Made by a program: the position numbers and the translations under genes. From assembly GCF_030814995.1 (NCBI RefSeq), contig NZ_JAUSVX010000024.1, positions 39,862-103,861 of the forward strand: DNA of 64,000 nucleotides, given 5' to 3'. The notes under the pieces were generated by a model, which was given only the letters and a program-made list of their open reading frames with translations, had not been told where the DNA came from and searched no databases. Positions 1 to 8,490 of this stretch are shown here, piece after piece; the stretch's first letter is position 1; each line of letters begins with the position of its first letter. This DNA is from Labrys wisconsinensis (GTDB lineage: Bacteria > Pseudomonadota > Alphaproteobacteria > Rhizobiales > Labraceae).

Positions 1-52
1 CGTCGCGCAAGGCTTGCAAGGTTGCGTCTCGCATTGCCGGCAGACCCGTCCA

Positions 53-1093
53 TCACCCCACCCTCTCGCCCGGATCGGTGGCCGAGACCACGCCGCTGAT
101 CAGGTTGAGGCCGAGCAGGGCCTCCGGCGACAGCGCGCCGGCCGCGGCCACGGGCCGGACCGCGGCGACCATCGCCTCCACCGCGTCGCGATGGCTTGCG
201 GCGATCCCCTCGGCCTCGGCGGCCGAGACGCTGGTGAAGCGCACCGTCTCGCCCGGCCGGCGCTGGGCCAGGCGGAACAGGTCGGGCCCGATCACCGTGG
301 CGATCTTGGGATAGCCGCCGGTGGTCTGGCGGTCGGCGAGCAGCACGATCGGCCGGCCATGGCCAGGCACCTGGATGCTGCCGTTCATGATGCCGTCGGA
401 GACGATGTTGAAGCCCGCGCGATGTTCGATCGCCGCGCCGTCGAGCTGGCAGCCCATGCGGTCGGCCTTGGTCGAGACGGTGTAGGCGGCCGACAGGAAG
501 GTGGCAATCCCCGCCGCGGTGAAGGCGTCGTCCTGGGGGCCGAGCAGCACCCGGATCGGGCCGGCGGGGTCGGGAATGCCGGCCGCGTCGAGTTGGAGCG
601 GCGGGCCTTCGGGCACGCCGCCTCGCAGCGCCAGCCGGTCGCCCGCCCGCAGCGCCCGGCCCTCCAGCCCGCCGATGCCCGAGCGGGTGTGGGTGGAGAG
701 GCTGCCGAGCACCGGCGCCAGGGCGAAGCCGCCGGCGACGCCGAGATAGGCGCGCAGGCCCTGGCGTGCCGCGCCGAGCTTGACCCGGTCGCCGTGCGCA
801 AGGTCGTGCGCCCGCCCCGTCGCCGCCGGCTCGCCGTTGACGGTCAGCGGCATCGGCGCGCCGGCGACTGCGATGCGGCAGCGTCCGGCCTCGACGGTGA
901 AGGCGAGGCCGGCCATGGTCATCTCGATCGCGGCGGTGCCGGCGGGATTGCCGAGCAGGGCGTTGACTGCGGCCAGCGCCACCGCGTCCATGGCGCCGGA
1001 GGCGGAGATGCCGAAACGCTGATAGCCGAAGCGGCCGCTGTCCTGCAGCGTGGAGAAGGGGCCTCCGTCGGTGATGGCGAGGTGGTCAGCCAT
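53..1093 (-). CDS. pxpC: 5-oxoprolinase subunit C-like carboxyltransferase (PxpC/KipA family)
   Basis: 346-residue protein of the biotin-dependent carboxyltransferase/AHS2 family, which with PxpA and PxpB forms the prokaryotic ATP-dependent 5-oxoprolinase and is also fused into urea and allophanate enzymes. The N-terminus reads DGGPFSTLQDSGRFGYQRFG, a family hallmark, followed by a GAMD segment and the FNIVSDGIMNGSIQVPG region. The ATG at 1093 is preferred over upstream starts because the homologous part begins there; it overlaps the end of the upstream pxpB by 8 bases, so the two are translationally coupled. pxpA is not seen in the window and might lie just beyond the left edge. With a DUF1989 gene next door the true substrate may be a cyclic amide or a carboxylated urea/guanidine rather than 5-oxoproline. 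Confidence 0.88.
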   Translation of the reverse strand: MADHLAITDGGPFSTLQDSGRFGYQRFGISASGAMDAVALAAVNALLGNPAGTAAIEMTMAGLAFTVEAGRCRIAVAGAPMPLTVNGEPAATGRAHDLAHGDRVKLGAARQGLRAYLGVAGGFALAPVLGSLSTHTRSGIGGLEGRALRAGDRLALRGGVPEGPPLQLDAAGIPDPAGPIRVLLGPQDDAFTAAGIATFLSAAYTVSTKADRMGCQLDGAAIEHRAGFNIVSDGIMNGSIQVPGHGRPIVLLADRQTTGGYPKIATVIGPDLFRLAQRRPGETVRFTSVSAAEAEGIAASHRDAVEAMVAAVRPVAAAGALSPEALLGLNLISGVVSATDPGERVG

Positions 1094-1829
1094 CGGCATC
1101 CTCCCGCACCGCGACGGGCTCGCCGGCCTCGGCGGCGGCCAGCATCTCCCGATATGCGGCCGCATCCACCGGCTCGAAGCGGATGGCGTCTCCAACTTCG
1201 AACAGGAAGGGGCTCTCCCGCCCGGGATCGTAGGAGCGCACCGGCGTCTGGCCGATGAGGTGCCAGCCGCTCGGGATCTCCAGGGGCGGGGACACCGCCG
1301 CCTGCCTGCCGCCGATCGAGATGCTGCGCGGCGGCGTCTTCAGCCGCGGATCGGTGCGCCGGCTGGTGTGGATGCGCTCGGGCAGGCCGCCGAGATAGGC
1401 GAAGCCCGGCGCGAAGCCGATCATGTAGATGCGGTACTCCGCGCCGGCATGCAGCGCCACCACCTCGTCCGGCGTCAGGCCGTGCAGGCCGGCGACGTGC
1501 TCCAGGTCGACACCGCACTCGCCGCCATAGCAAACCGGCACGCGCCAGCGCGAGCGCGACCGTCCGGCGCCGCGCGGGGCCGGGCGCAATGCCAGGATCT
1601 CGCGCACCAGCTGTTCGCGCGGCAGCACCAGCGGGTCGAACAGCACCAGGAGGGAGCGATAGGTCGGCACGGTCTCGGTGACGCCGGGGAGGCCGCGCGC
1701 GGCCAGCGCGGCGTCGAGCGCCATCACCCGCTCGTTCAGCGCAGCGTCGATCTCGTCGCCGAACTCGGCCACCAGCCCGCCGTCGCCGGCGTCTAGGAAG
1801 CGGGGCGCGGCGAGCCCTGATCCGTCCAT
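1086..1829 (-). CDS. pxpB: 5-oxoprolinase subunit B-like protein (PxpB/KipI family)
   Basis: 247-residue AHS1-domain protein. The motif IYMIGFAPGFAYLGGLPE and the TVPTYRSLLVLFDP segment identify the PxpB/KipI family, partner of PxpC in 5-oxoproline cleavage; in other contexts the pair resembles the carboxyltransferase part of urea carboxylase. The ATG at 1829 is chosen because it follows an AGGAGAGG ribosome-binding site; the open frame upstream has no family similarity. It is the first gene of a leftward unit continuing into pxpC. Its promoter must lie in 1830-2055, shared with the rightward DUF1989 gene and a GntR-type palindrome. Confidence 0.88.
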   Translation of the reverse strand: MDGSGLAAPRFLDAGDGGLVAEFGDEIDAALNERVMALDAALAARGLPGVTETVPTYRSLLVLFDPLVLPREQLVREILALRPAPRGAGRSRSRWRVPVCYGGECGVDLEHVAGLHGLTPDEVVALHAGAEYRIYMIGFAPGFAYLGGLPERIHTSRRTDPRLKTPPRSISIGGRQAAVSPPLEIPSGWHLIGQTPVRSYDPGRESPFLFEVGDAIRFEPVDAAAYREMLAAAEAGEPVAVREDADG

Positions 1830-1992
1830 CCCATGCCTCTCCTGCGGGCCCATCCTATCGCCGCATCGGGCGAAAACGAGAGCGGCCGCCGGTGGCGGCG
1901 CTCGCTCGTCTTGCCTCGATACCGCTCCGGCCGGCGGAAGGCGCGGCCAAATTTCAGGCAGGCCGCGCCTAAAAATTCCACTTGCATTCCGT

Positions 1993-2002
1993 TGGTATAC
2001 CA
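1993..2002. promoter_or_regulatory. GntR/FadR-type operator palindrome
   Basis: Perfect 10-base palindrome TGGTATACCA in the divergent region between pxpB and the DUF1989 gene. It fits the TNGT...ACNA consensus described for FadR-subfamily GntR regulators, and such a regulator is encoded at 6066-6740 in the rightward operon. The pairing is inferred from motif and location. Confidence 0.6.
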
Positions 2003-2055
2003 CCATGCTGGGGCTGTCGATCCCCGGCGGTCACCAATCCGAGGCGGTTCATCCG

Positions 2056-2691
2056 ATGACCTTCGATGCCGAGCGCGAGCTCGTCCTGCCGGCCGGCCAC
2101 GGCCGGGCCATCCGCGTCGCCGCGGGCACGCTGGTGCGCCTCACCAATCCCTGGGGCACCCAGGCCGTGGACTCCTGGGCCTTCAACGCCCACGACCTCG
2201 GCGAATTCCTGTCGATGGACCATCTGCGCTCGGTCAACAGCGTCGCCTATGTCGACAAAGGCGTGAAGCTGGTCAGCAACCAGCGCCGGCCGCTGCTCAC
2301 CATTCTGGAGGACACCTCCGCCGGGCGGCACGACACGCTGCTCTGCCCTTGCAACGCGGCGATCTACCGCGAGCTCGGCCATGAGGGCTATCACCGCAGC
2401 TGCAGCGACAACCTGCACGAGGCGCTGGCGGCGCTCGGCATCCGCGTGCCGTTCACGCCCGCCGCCTTGAACCTGTTCATGAGCGTGCGGGTCGAGAGCG
2501 ACGGGACGCTGACGCGGCTCCTGCCGGCCTCCAGGCCCGGCGCCTCGATCCTGCTGCGCGCCGAGCTCGACCTCGTCATCGCCTTCTCGTCCTGTCCGCA
2601 GGACATCACCACCATCAACGGCGCCGACCGCACCCCGCGCGACTGCGTCATCCGGATCGGCGAGCCCGCGCCGGCGGCAGCGGCGGCATGA
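2056..2691 (+). CDS. DUF1989 (urea-carboxylase-associated family) protein
   Basis: 211-residue protein of the DUF1989 family. Members next to urea carboxylases were later assigned as carboxyguanidine deiminase subunits; others are called aminomethyltransferase-like. Seen here: TNPWGTQAVDSWAF near the N-terminus and the metal-site-like segment CPCNAAIYRELGHEGYHRSC in the middle, with an AALNLF/DLVIAFSSCPQD C-terminal part. An upstream ATG at 2005 is in frame but almost touches the palindrome at 1993-2002; the ATG at 2056, with a GAGGCGG site before it, is preferred. Only one DUF1989 copy is present, whereas guanidine deiminases use two different subunits. The stop overlaps the next start by 4 bases. 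Confidence 0.82.
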   Translation: MTFDAERELVLPAGHGRAIRVAAGTLVRLTNPWGTQAVDSWAFNAHDLGEFLSMDHLRSVNSVAYVDKGVKLVSNQRRPLLTILEDTSAGRHDTLLCPCNAAIYRELGHEGYHRSCSDNLHEALAALGIRVPFTPAALNLFMSVRVESDGTLTRLLPASRPGASILLRAELDLVIAFSSCPQDITTINGADRTPRDCVIRIGEPAPAAAAA

Positions 2692-3509
2692 GCGCCGCGG
2701 CCGGCGCCGGCGCGCCCCTCCTGCGCATTCGCGACCTGACCAAGAGCTTCGGCGGCCATGAGGTGCTGAAGGGCATCTCGCTCGACGTCCATGCCGGGGA
2801 AGTGGTGTCGGTCATCGGTGCCAGCGGCTCGGGCAAGAGCACGTTCCTGCGCTGCGTCAACGTCATGGAGATGCCGGACGCCGGCCTCCTCGATTTCGAG
2901 GACGTCTCTTTCGACTTCCGGGCCGGCTCGCGCACGTGCCCAACCGAGAAGCAGCTGCGGGCGCTGCGGGCACGGATCGGCATGGTGTTCCAGAGCTACA
3001 ACCTCTGGCCGCACAAGACCGTGCTGGAGAACGTCATCGAGGCGCCGATCCGCGTCAAGGGCCTGCCGCGCGCCGAGGCGATCGACAGGGCCGAGGCGCT
3101 GCTCGCCCGCATCGGCCTGGCCGAGAAGCGCCATGCCTATCCCGGGCGGCTCTCGGGCGGCCAGCAGCAGCGCGTCGCCATCGTCCGGGCGCTCGCCATG
3201 CAGCCCCGCCTGATGCTGTTCGACGAGGTCACGTCCGCCCTCGACCCCGAGCTGGTCGGCGAGGTGCTGGCGCTGATGGCCTCGCTCGCCGCCGAAGGCA
3301 TGACCATGCTGCTCGTCACCCACGAGATCGGCTTCGCGCGCGAGGTCTCGACTCGGACGATCTTCTTCGACGGTGGCCGCGTCGCCGAGGACGGGCCGCC
3401 GCGCGAGGTGCTGCGCAATCCGTCGAGCGAGCGGCTGCGCCAGTTCCTGAAGCGCGTCCTGCACGAGCATGTCGCACAGGACGTCGCCGCGGGAGGGCTG
3501 CCGTCATGA
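2688..3509 (+). CDS. Polar amino-acid ABC transporter ATP-binding protein
   Basis: 273-residue ATPase of the HisP/GlnQ type. Visible motifs are Walker A (GASGSGKST), signature LSGGQQQR, Walker B LMLFDEVTSALDPE (Val replacing the usual Pro of DEPTSALD) and switch VTHEIGF. It energises the permease encoded immediately downstream (4-base ATGA overlap) with the binding protein at 5199. The C-terminal tail after the switch region is somewhat longer than usual. Substrate is unknown; the flanking ureohydrolase and DUF1989 genes suggest a guanidino or ureido compound. Confidence 0.92.
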   Translation: MSAAAGAGAPLLRIRDLTKSFGGHEVLKGISLDVHAGEVVSVIGASGSGKSTFLRCVNVMEMPDAGLLDFEDVSFDFRAGSRTCPTEKQLRALRARIGMVFQSYNLWPHKTVLENVIEAPIRVKGLPRAEAIDRAEALLARIGLAEKRHAYPGRLSGGQQQRVAIVRALAMQPRLMLFDEVTSALDPELVGEVLALMASLAAEGMTMLLVTHEIGFAREVSTRTIFFDGGRVAEDGPPREVLRNPSSERLRQFLKRVLHEHVAQDVAAGGLPS

Positions 3510-4168
3510 CCTTCTCCGAGTGGCTCGACTTCTTCCTGCCCTATGTCCCCGGCTTCCTCTACGCCTCCTGGCTGGTGCTGGCCCTGACCGTGCTGGTGAT
3601 CGTGCTGAGCTGGGCGTGCGGCCTCGTCGCCGCGCTCGCCAAGGCATCGCCGATCCGCGTCTTCCGCTACGCCGCGGCCTTCTACATCTGGTTCATCCGC
3701 GGCACCCCGGCGCTGATCCAGATCTTCATCATCTATTTCGGCCTGCCGCAGCTCGGGCTCGGCCTCTCGCCGTTCGTCGCCGGCGTTATCGCGCTCGGCG
3801 TCAACAGCGGCGCCTATGTCGCGGAGATCATCCGCTCGGGCCTGTCGGCGATCCCGAAGGGGCAGACGGAATCCTCGCTCGCCCTCGGCATGAGCCGCCA
3901 GGAGACCATGCAGCGGATCATCCTGCCGCAGGTGGTGCGCATCATCCTGCCCTCGATCACCAACGAGGCGATCTCGACGCTGAAGAACACCTCGCTCCTG
4001 TCGACGATCACCGTGGTCGAGCTGACGCTCTACGCCCAGACGATCATCGCCACCACCTTCCGGCCCTTCGAGTTCTACATCGCCACCGCGGTGATCTACC
4101 TCGTCCTCACCACGCTCCTGTCGCAGCTCTCCGCCTGGCTGGAGCGCCGCAACGCCCGCTACGTCTGA
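3506..4168 (+). CDS. Polar amino-acid ABC transporter permease
   Basis: 220-residue inner-membrane protein of the HisM/GlnP type with several hydrophobic segments, beginning with the helix after LPYVPGFLYASW. RGTPALIQIFIIYFGLPQL and the cytoplasmic coupling segment SLALGMSRQETMQRIILPQ are diagnostic. Only one permease gene is present in this operon, so it may act as a homodimer. The start overlaps the ATPase stop; the next gene follows after a strong ribosome-binding site. Confidence 0.92.
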   Translation: MTFSEWLDFFLPYVPGFLYASWLVLALTVLVIVLSWACGLVAALAKASPIRVFRYAAAFYIWFIRGTPALIQIFIIYFGLPQLGLGLSPFVAGVIALGVNSGAYVAEIIRSGLSAIPKGQTESSLALGMSRQETMQRIILPQVVRIILPSITNEAISTLKNTSLLSTITVVELTLYAQTIIATTFRPFEFYIATAVIYLVLTTLLSQLSAWLERRNARYV

Positions 4169-4185
4169 TCCCAAAGGAGGAGCTC

Positions 4186-5139
4186 ATGAGCGTCCTGCCG
4201 ATCGACAGCCTCGAAACCCCGCGCTTCTGCGGCGTGCCGACCTTCATGCGCCTGCCGCAGGCGACCAGCCTCGCCGGGCTCGATGCCGCCATCATCGGCC
4301 TGCCCTCCGATTCCGGCTCGCCCTTCCGCACCGGCGCCCGCTTCGGCCCGAACGCCATGCGGGCGATGTCGGTGATGCTGCGGCCGATCAACCCCTATCG
4401 CGGCGGCATCAATATCTTCGAGCGCCTCAGCATGGCCGACGCGGGCGACGCCGCCGTGGTGCCGGGCTACCAGGAGGAGAGCCTCGAACGCCTCGAAGCC
4501 TCGATGCGCGCCCTGGTCGATGCCGGGGTGACGCCCTTCGCCATGGGCGGCGACCATTCGGTGACGCTGGCGGGGCTGCGCGCCGTCGCCCGCCGCCACG
4601 GCCCGCTGGCGCTGATCCAGTTCGATTCGCATAGCGACACCTGGGATAAATATTTCGCCGGCAAAAAATACAGCGCCGGCACGCCGTTCCGCCGGGCGGT
4701 CGAGGAGGCCGTCGTCTCGCCGGCCCATTCGATCCAGGTCGGCCTGCGCGGCTCGCTGTTCACGCCGACCGACATCAGCCAATCGATCGAGCTCGGCTAC
4801 GACGTGGTCACGACGGACGAGATGTTCGCCATGGGGCTGCCGGCCCTGGCGACACGCATCGCTGCGCGCGTCGCCGGCCGGCCCGCCTTCGTCACGTTCG
4901 ATCTCGATTTCGTCGACCCCGCGGCGGCGCCGGGCGTGCAGACGCCCGAGGCCGGGGGGCCGAGCGCGCGCGAGACACTCGACCTGATCCGCCGGCTGAA
5001 GGGAATCGATATCGTCGGCTGCGACGTGGTCGAGCTCAACCCGCTGTTCGACAACGCCTCGCAGATCAGCGCGCTCCTGGCCGCCACGATCATGGCCGAG
5101 CTGATCGCGCTCAAGGCCGAGGCGGCCCGCAAGGACTGA
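4186..5139 (+). CDS. Agmatinase/arginase-family ureohydrolase
   Basis: 317-residue ureohydrolase that should hydrolyse a guanidino group to urea and an amine using a binuclear Mn centre. Metal-binding motifs are all present: GGDHS, FDSHSDTWD (the DxHxD motif) and FDLDFVDPAAAPG. AAAGGAGG five bases before the ATG gives the best ribosome-binding site of the operon. The overall form is closer to agmatinase/guanidinobutyrase than to arginase, but the substrate cannot be read from sequence. It sits between the permease and the substrate-binding protein, so transport and hydrolysis are probably co-expressed. Confidence 0.9.
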   Translation: MSVLPIDSLETPRFCGVPTFMRLPQATSLAGLDAAIIGLPSDSGSPFRTGARFGPNAMRAMSVMLRPINPYRGGINIFERLSMADAGDAAVVPGYQEESLERLEASMRALVDAGVTPFAMGGDHSVTLAGLRAVARRHGPLALIQFDSHSDTWDKYFAGKKYSAGTPFRRAVEEAVVSPAHSIQVGLRGSLFTPTDISQSIELGYDVVTTDEMFAMGLPALATRIAARVAGRPAFVTFDLDFVDPAAAPGVQTPEAGGPSARETLDLIRRLKGIDIVGCDVVELNPLFDNASQISALLAATIMAELIALKAEAARKD

Positions 5140-5198
5140 CCAGACAGAGGCCGGCCGCACCGGCCCTGAACCGACTGCCACCAAGAAGGGGAACCATC

Positions 5199-5987
5199 AT
5201 GCGCCTGAAACTTCTGCCCATGCTCGCCGCCGCCCTGCTCGGCACCTTCGCCGCATCCGCGGCCACTGCCCAGGAGCTGGAGCTGGTCCAGCCCGGCAAG
5301 CTCCTCGTCGCCACCGAGGGCACCTATCCGCCCTTCAGCATGCGGGCGCCGGACGGCTCCCTCGACGGGCTGGAGATCCGCGTCAGCAAGGAGGTCGCCA
5401 AGCGCCTCGGCCTCGAATACACGCCGGTCGTCATCAAATGGGAATCGCTGCTGGTCGGGCTCGCTGCCGGCCAGTACGACTATGCCAGCGCCGCCATGGA
5501 CATCACGGCCGAGCGCCAGAAGCAGGTGACCTTCGCCGATGGCTGGCTCGAATCCGGCGGCCGCGTGGTCACCAAGACCGGCTCCGAGATCAAGCAGGCG
5601 TCCGACATCAAGGGCCGCACCGTCGGCGTGCTGGTGGCCTCGAGCTGGCTGAAGCTCGCCGAGGAGCGCGGCGCCACGGTGAAGGCCTACAAGGCCGAGG
5701 CCGACGCGCTGCAGGATCTCGTCAACGGCAATGTCGACGGCGTCATCACCGATTCCATCGCCGCCGCCTATGCCATCAAGGCCTCGAAGCTGCCGCTGAC
5801 CCTGACCGACGACTATGTCAGCCACATCCAGAAGGGCTTCCCGTTCAAGAAGGGCAAGCCCAACCTGGTGAAGGCGGTGAACAAGGCGCTCGCCGACATG
5901 ATCGCCGACGGCACCTATGCCAAGCTGACCACCGAGCTGGTCGGCTATTCCCCGGCGCCGAAGGACCCGATCCGCAGCCAGTTCTGA
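5199..5987 (+). CDS. Amino-acid ABC transporter periplasmic binding protein (family 3)
   Basis: 262-residue secreted protein with a signal peptide (MRLKLLPMLAAALLGTFAAS, cleavage likely after ATA-Q). The mature part starts with the family-3 pattern LLVATEGTYPPFS and has the AAMDITAERQKQVTFAD segment typical of polar amino-acid binding proteins. It supplies the ATPase/permease pair at 2688-4168. An AAGGGGAA site precedes the ATG. The ligand is unknown. Confidence 0.9.
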   Translation: MRLKLLPMLAAALLGTFAASAATAQELELVQPGKLLVATEGTYPPFSMRAPDGSLDGLEIRVSKEVAKRLGLEYTPVVIKWESLLVGLAAGQYDYASAAMDITAERQKQVTFADGWLESGGRVVTKTGSEIKQASDIKGRTVGVLVASSWLKLAEERGATVKAYKAEADALQDLVNGNVDGVITDSIAAAYAIKASKLPLTLTDDYVSHIQKGFPFKKGKPNLVKAVNKALADMIADGTYAKLTTELVGYSPAPKDPIRSQF

Positions 5988-6065
5988 CCCCGGCGGCCGG
6001 TGCGTCTGGTGCGCCGGCCGCGTTCCCGCCCGCCGGGCGGCCTGACCCGAGAGCCCCGTGCCGCG

Positions 6066-6740
6066 ATGACGACCCAGCCCCCGTCCCTGGCGCCCCTCTA
6101 CGACGAGCGGGAGCGGAGCCTCAGCCAGATGGCCTATGACCAGCTGCTCGACCAGCTGATCCGGCGGGATATTCCCGCCGGCTCGGTGTTGCAGGAGCGC
6201 CGGCTCGCCGATCTCCTCGGCATCTCGCGCACGCCGGTGCGCGAAGCGCTGAACCGGCTGGAGAGCGAGGGCTTCGTGGCGCGCAAGCCCGGCCGGGTGC
6301 TGGTGGTGCGCGAATTCTCCACCCGCGAGCTGATCGAGACGCTGCACGTGCGCCAGATCCTGGAGGTGGAGAGCGTGGGCCTGGCCACCGGCCGTATCCC
6401 GGCGGCGGAGCTCGATGCGATCGAAGAGGATATTCGCAGGCTGCTCGCCGAGCCGGCGCCCACCGCCGAGGCGGACTGGGACGTCGACTTCCGCTTCCAC
6501 AGCCTGATCGCCGGCCACAGCGGCAATGCCGTGCTCGCCCGCATGGTCCAGGACCTCAGGCTGAAGACGCACATGTTCAACCTCGACCGCGTGCCCGAGC
6601 GCTTCGAGATCGGCCATCGCGAGCACCTGGCCATCGTCGACGCGCTGCGGCGCGGCGATCGCGCGGAGGCCCAGGGCGGCATCCGCGGCCATATCGAGAA
6701 CGTCAAGCTGAGCATCATCCGCAAGCTCAGCGCCATATGA
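6066..6740 (+). CDS. GntR-family transcriptional regulator (FCD domain)
   Basis: 224-residue regulator with an N-terminal winged helix (residues about 20-85; LADLLGISRTPVREALNRLE is the recognition region) and a C-terminal FCD ligand-binding domain whose likely metal ligands lie in WDVDFRFHSLIAGHS and EIGHREHL. FadR-subfamily members sense small organic acids. It lies inside the operon it probably controls; the candidate operator is the palindrome at 1993-2002. The stop overlaps an in-frame ATG of the next gene. Confidence 0.9.
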   Translation: MTTQPPSLAPLYDERERSLSQMAYDQLLDQLIRRDIPAGSVLQERRLADLLGISRTPVREALNRLESEGFVARKPGRVLVVREFSTRELIETLHVRQILEVESVGLATGRIPAAELDAIEEDIRRLLAEPAPTAEADWDVDFRFHSLIAGHSGNAVLARMVQDLRLKTHMFNLDRVPERFEIGHREHLAIVDALRRGDRAEAQGGIRGHIENVKLSIIRKLSAI

Positions 6741-6748
6741 GGAAAGCC

Positions 6749-7684
6749 ATGGCCCAGCGCATCAGCGAATCCACCCGCGGCGTCTACATCATCTCGCCGA
6801 CGCCCTTCACCGAGGACGGCGGGCTCGACCTCGCCAGCACCGACACGCTGGTCGATTTCTACTTCGACAAGGGCGTCACCGGCATCACCATCCTCGGCGT
6901 GCTGGGCGAGGCGACCAAGCTGACGCCGGACGAGTCCAGGACCTTCCTCGACCATGTCATGAAGCGCGTCGACGGCCGCAAGCCGGTCGTGGTCGGCGCC
7001 AGCAATCCCGGCACCGACAACCTGGTGCGCTTCGCCAACGAGGCGATGGAGCGCGGCGCCGCCGGCCTGATGATCGCCCCGCTGCCGGGCCTGAAGACCG
7101 ACGACCAGATCTATGCCTATTGGGAGACGGTGCTGACCCGGCTCGGGCCCGACATTCCGGTCTGCTACCAGGACTATCCGCAGACCACCACGGTCGTGAC
7201 CTCGGTCGCGGTGATCAACCGGCTGATCGACGACTTCCCGAACTTCGTCATGCTCAAGCACGAGGAGAGCCCGGGCCTCAGCAAGATCACCAGGCTGCGC
7301 GAGCGCTCGGACGCGGGCAAGGGCCGGCGCATCAGCATCCTCGTCGGCAATGGCGGCCTCTACCTGCCGCAAGAGCTGCGCCGCGGCGTCGACGGCGCCA
7401 TGACCGGCTTTGCCTATCCGGAGATGCTGGTCGGCGTGTGCGAGCGCTTCTTCGCCGGCGACGCCGAGGGCGCGGAGGACCTGTTCGACGCCTATCTGCC
7501 GATCCTGCGCCACGAGCAGCAGCTCGGCTTCGGCCTCGCCGTGCGCAAGGACATCCTGCGCCGGCGCGGCGCCATCGCCTCCTCGGCGATCCGCCATCCC
7601 GGGCCGAAGCTCACTGCCCGCGACCACCAGGAGCTCGACGAATTGATGGCCCGCCTCGAAGCCAAGCTGGCGCGGGTGGCCTGA
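6749..7684 (+). CDS. Dihydrodipicolinate synthase-family lyase/aldolase
   Basis: 311-residue class I aldolase-fold enzyme of the DapA/NAL family. The Schiff-base lysine is in MLKHEE and the conserved tyrosine in CYQDYPQTT; the NGG turn of the lyase barrel is also seen. Paralogues cleave or form 2-keto acids by aldol chemistry. An ATG at 6737 overlaps the GntR stop, but the ATG at 6749 has GAGGA at the right distance and is preferred. With the dehydrogenases downstream this enzyme probably handles the carbon skeleton left after deamidation; the exact substrate is unknown. Confidence 0.85.
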   Translation: MAQRISESTRGVYIISPTPFTEDGGLDLASTDTLVDFYFDKGVTGITILGVLGEATKLTPDESRTFLDHVMKRVDGRKPVVVGASNPGTDNLVRFANEAMERGAAGLMIAPLPGLKTDDQIYAYWETVLTRLGPDIPVCYQDYPQTTTVVTSVAVINRLIDDFPNFVMLKHEESPGLSKITRLRERSDAGKGRRISILVGNGGLYLPQELRRGVDGAMTGFAYPEMLVGVCERFFAGDAEGAEDLFDAYLPILRHEQQLGFGLAVRKDILRRRGAIASSAIRHPGPKLTARDHQELDELMARLEAKLARVA

Positions 7685-7685
7685 G

Positions 7686-8477
7686 ATGGACCTCGGCTTG
7701 CAGGACAGGACCGCGCTGGTCCTCGGCTCGACCCGCGGCCTGGGCGAGGCCATTGCCCGGACACTGGCGGCCGAAGGCGCCACGGTCATCGTCGCCGGCC
7801 GGGACGAGGCCCGCCTCGCCGCGGTCGTGGGCGAGATCCGCGCCGCCGGCGGCAAGGCCCAGGCGCTGCGCCTCGACCTCGCCGACCGGGACGGCCTCGC
7901 GGCGGCGCTCGACCCGCTGATCGGGCCGGACGGGCTCGGGCGGATCGACATCCTGGTCAACAACGGCGGCGGCCCGCCGCCGGGGCCGGTCGCAGCGGTG
8001 GAGCCTGCGCAGTGGAGCCACAGCTTCGAGACGATGGCCAATGCGGCGTTCACGATCACGGCGCGGCTGCTGCCGGGCATGCGGGCGCGGCGCTTCGGGC
8101 GGATCGTCAACATCGTCTCGTCAGGCGTGGCGCAGCCGATCCCCAATCTCGGCATCTCCAACGCCGTGCGCGCCGCGATCCTCGGCTGGGCCAAGACGCT
8201 CGCCGCCGAGGTCGCCGCCGACGGGGTGACGGTCAATTCGGTGCTGCCGGGACGCATCCATACCAGGCGCGTCGACGAGCTCGACGCTGCTGCTGCGGGT
8301 CGTGCCGGCAGAACCGTCGAGGAGATCGCGCAGGCCTCTCGCGCGACCATCCCGATGGGCCGCTACGGCGACCCGCAGGAATTCGCCGACGTGGTCGCCT
8401 TCCTCGCCAGCTCCCGGGCGAGCTACGTCACCGGCTCGCAGGTGCGGGTCGACGGCGGCATGATCCGCGGGCTGTGA
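7686..8477 (+). CDS. Short-chain dehydrogenase-like protein without the YxxxK motif
   Basis: 263-residue Rossmann-fold protein. The cofactor loop is LGSTRGLGEA (TGxxxGxG-like) and the usual NNAG is NNGGGPPPGP. Where classical SDRs have Tyr-xxx-Lys, this protein reads PNLGISNAVRAA, so both catalytic residues are replaced. A divergent SDR subfamily has this Ser-Asn-x-x-Arg arrangement and its chemistry is not well defined. The C-terminus ends in the normal QVRVDGGMIRGL. It follows the aldolase after one base and precedes the 2-hydroxyacid dehydrogenase. Confidence 0.85.
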   Translation: MDLGLQDRTALVLGSTRGLGEAIARTLAAEGATVIVAGRDEARLAAVVGEIRAAGGKAQALRLDLADRDGLAAALDPLIGPDGLGRIDILVNNGGGPPPGPVAAVEPAQWSHSFETMANAAFTITARLLPGMRARRFGRIVNIVSSGVAQPIPNLGISNAVRAAILGWAKTLAAEVAADGVTVNSVLPGRIHTRRVDELDAAAAGRAGRTVEEIAQASRATIPMGRYGDPQEFADVVAFLASSRASYVTGSQVRVDGGMIRGL

Positions 8478-8490
8478 GGCGCAGGGCGGC

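Noticed and set aside
1..27. Possible start of another leftward gene (ATG-CGA-GAC or an earlier ATG-GAC) after pxpC
   Set aside because: Only about ten codons are inside the window, too few to recognise a product such as pxpA or a biotin enzyme; not annotated.
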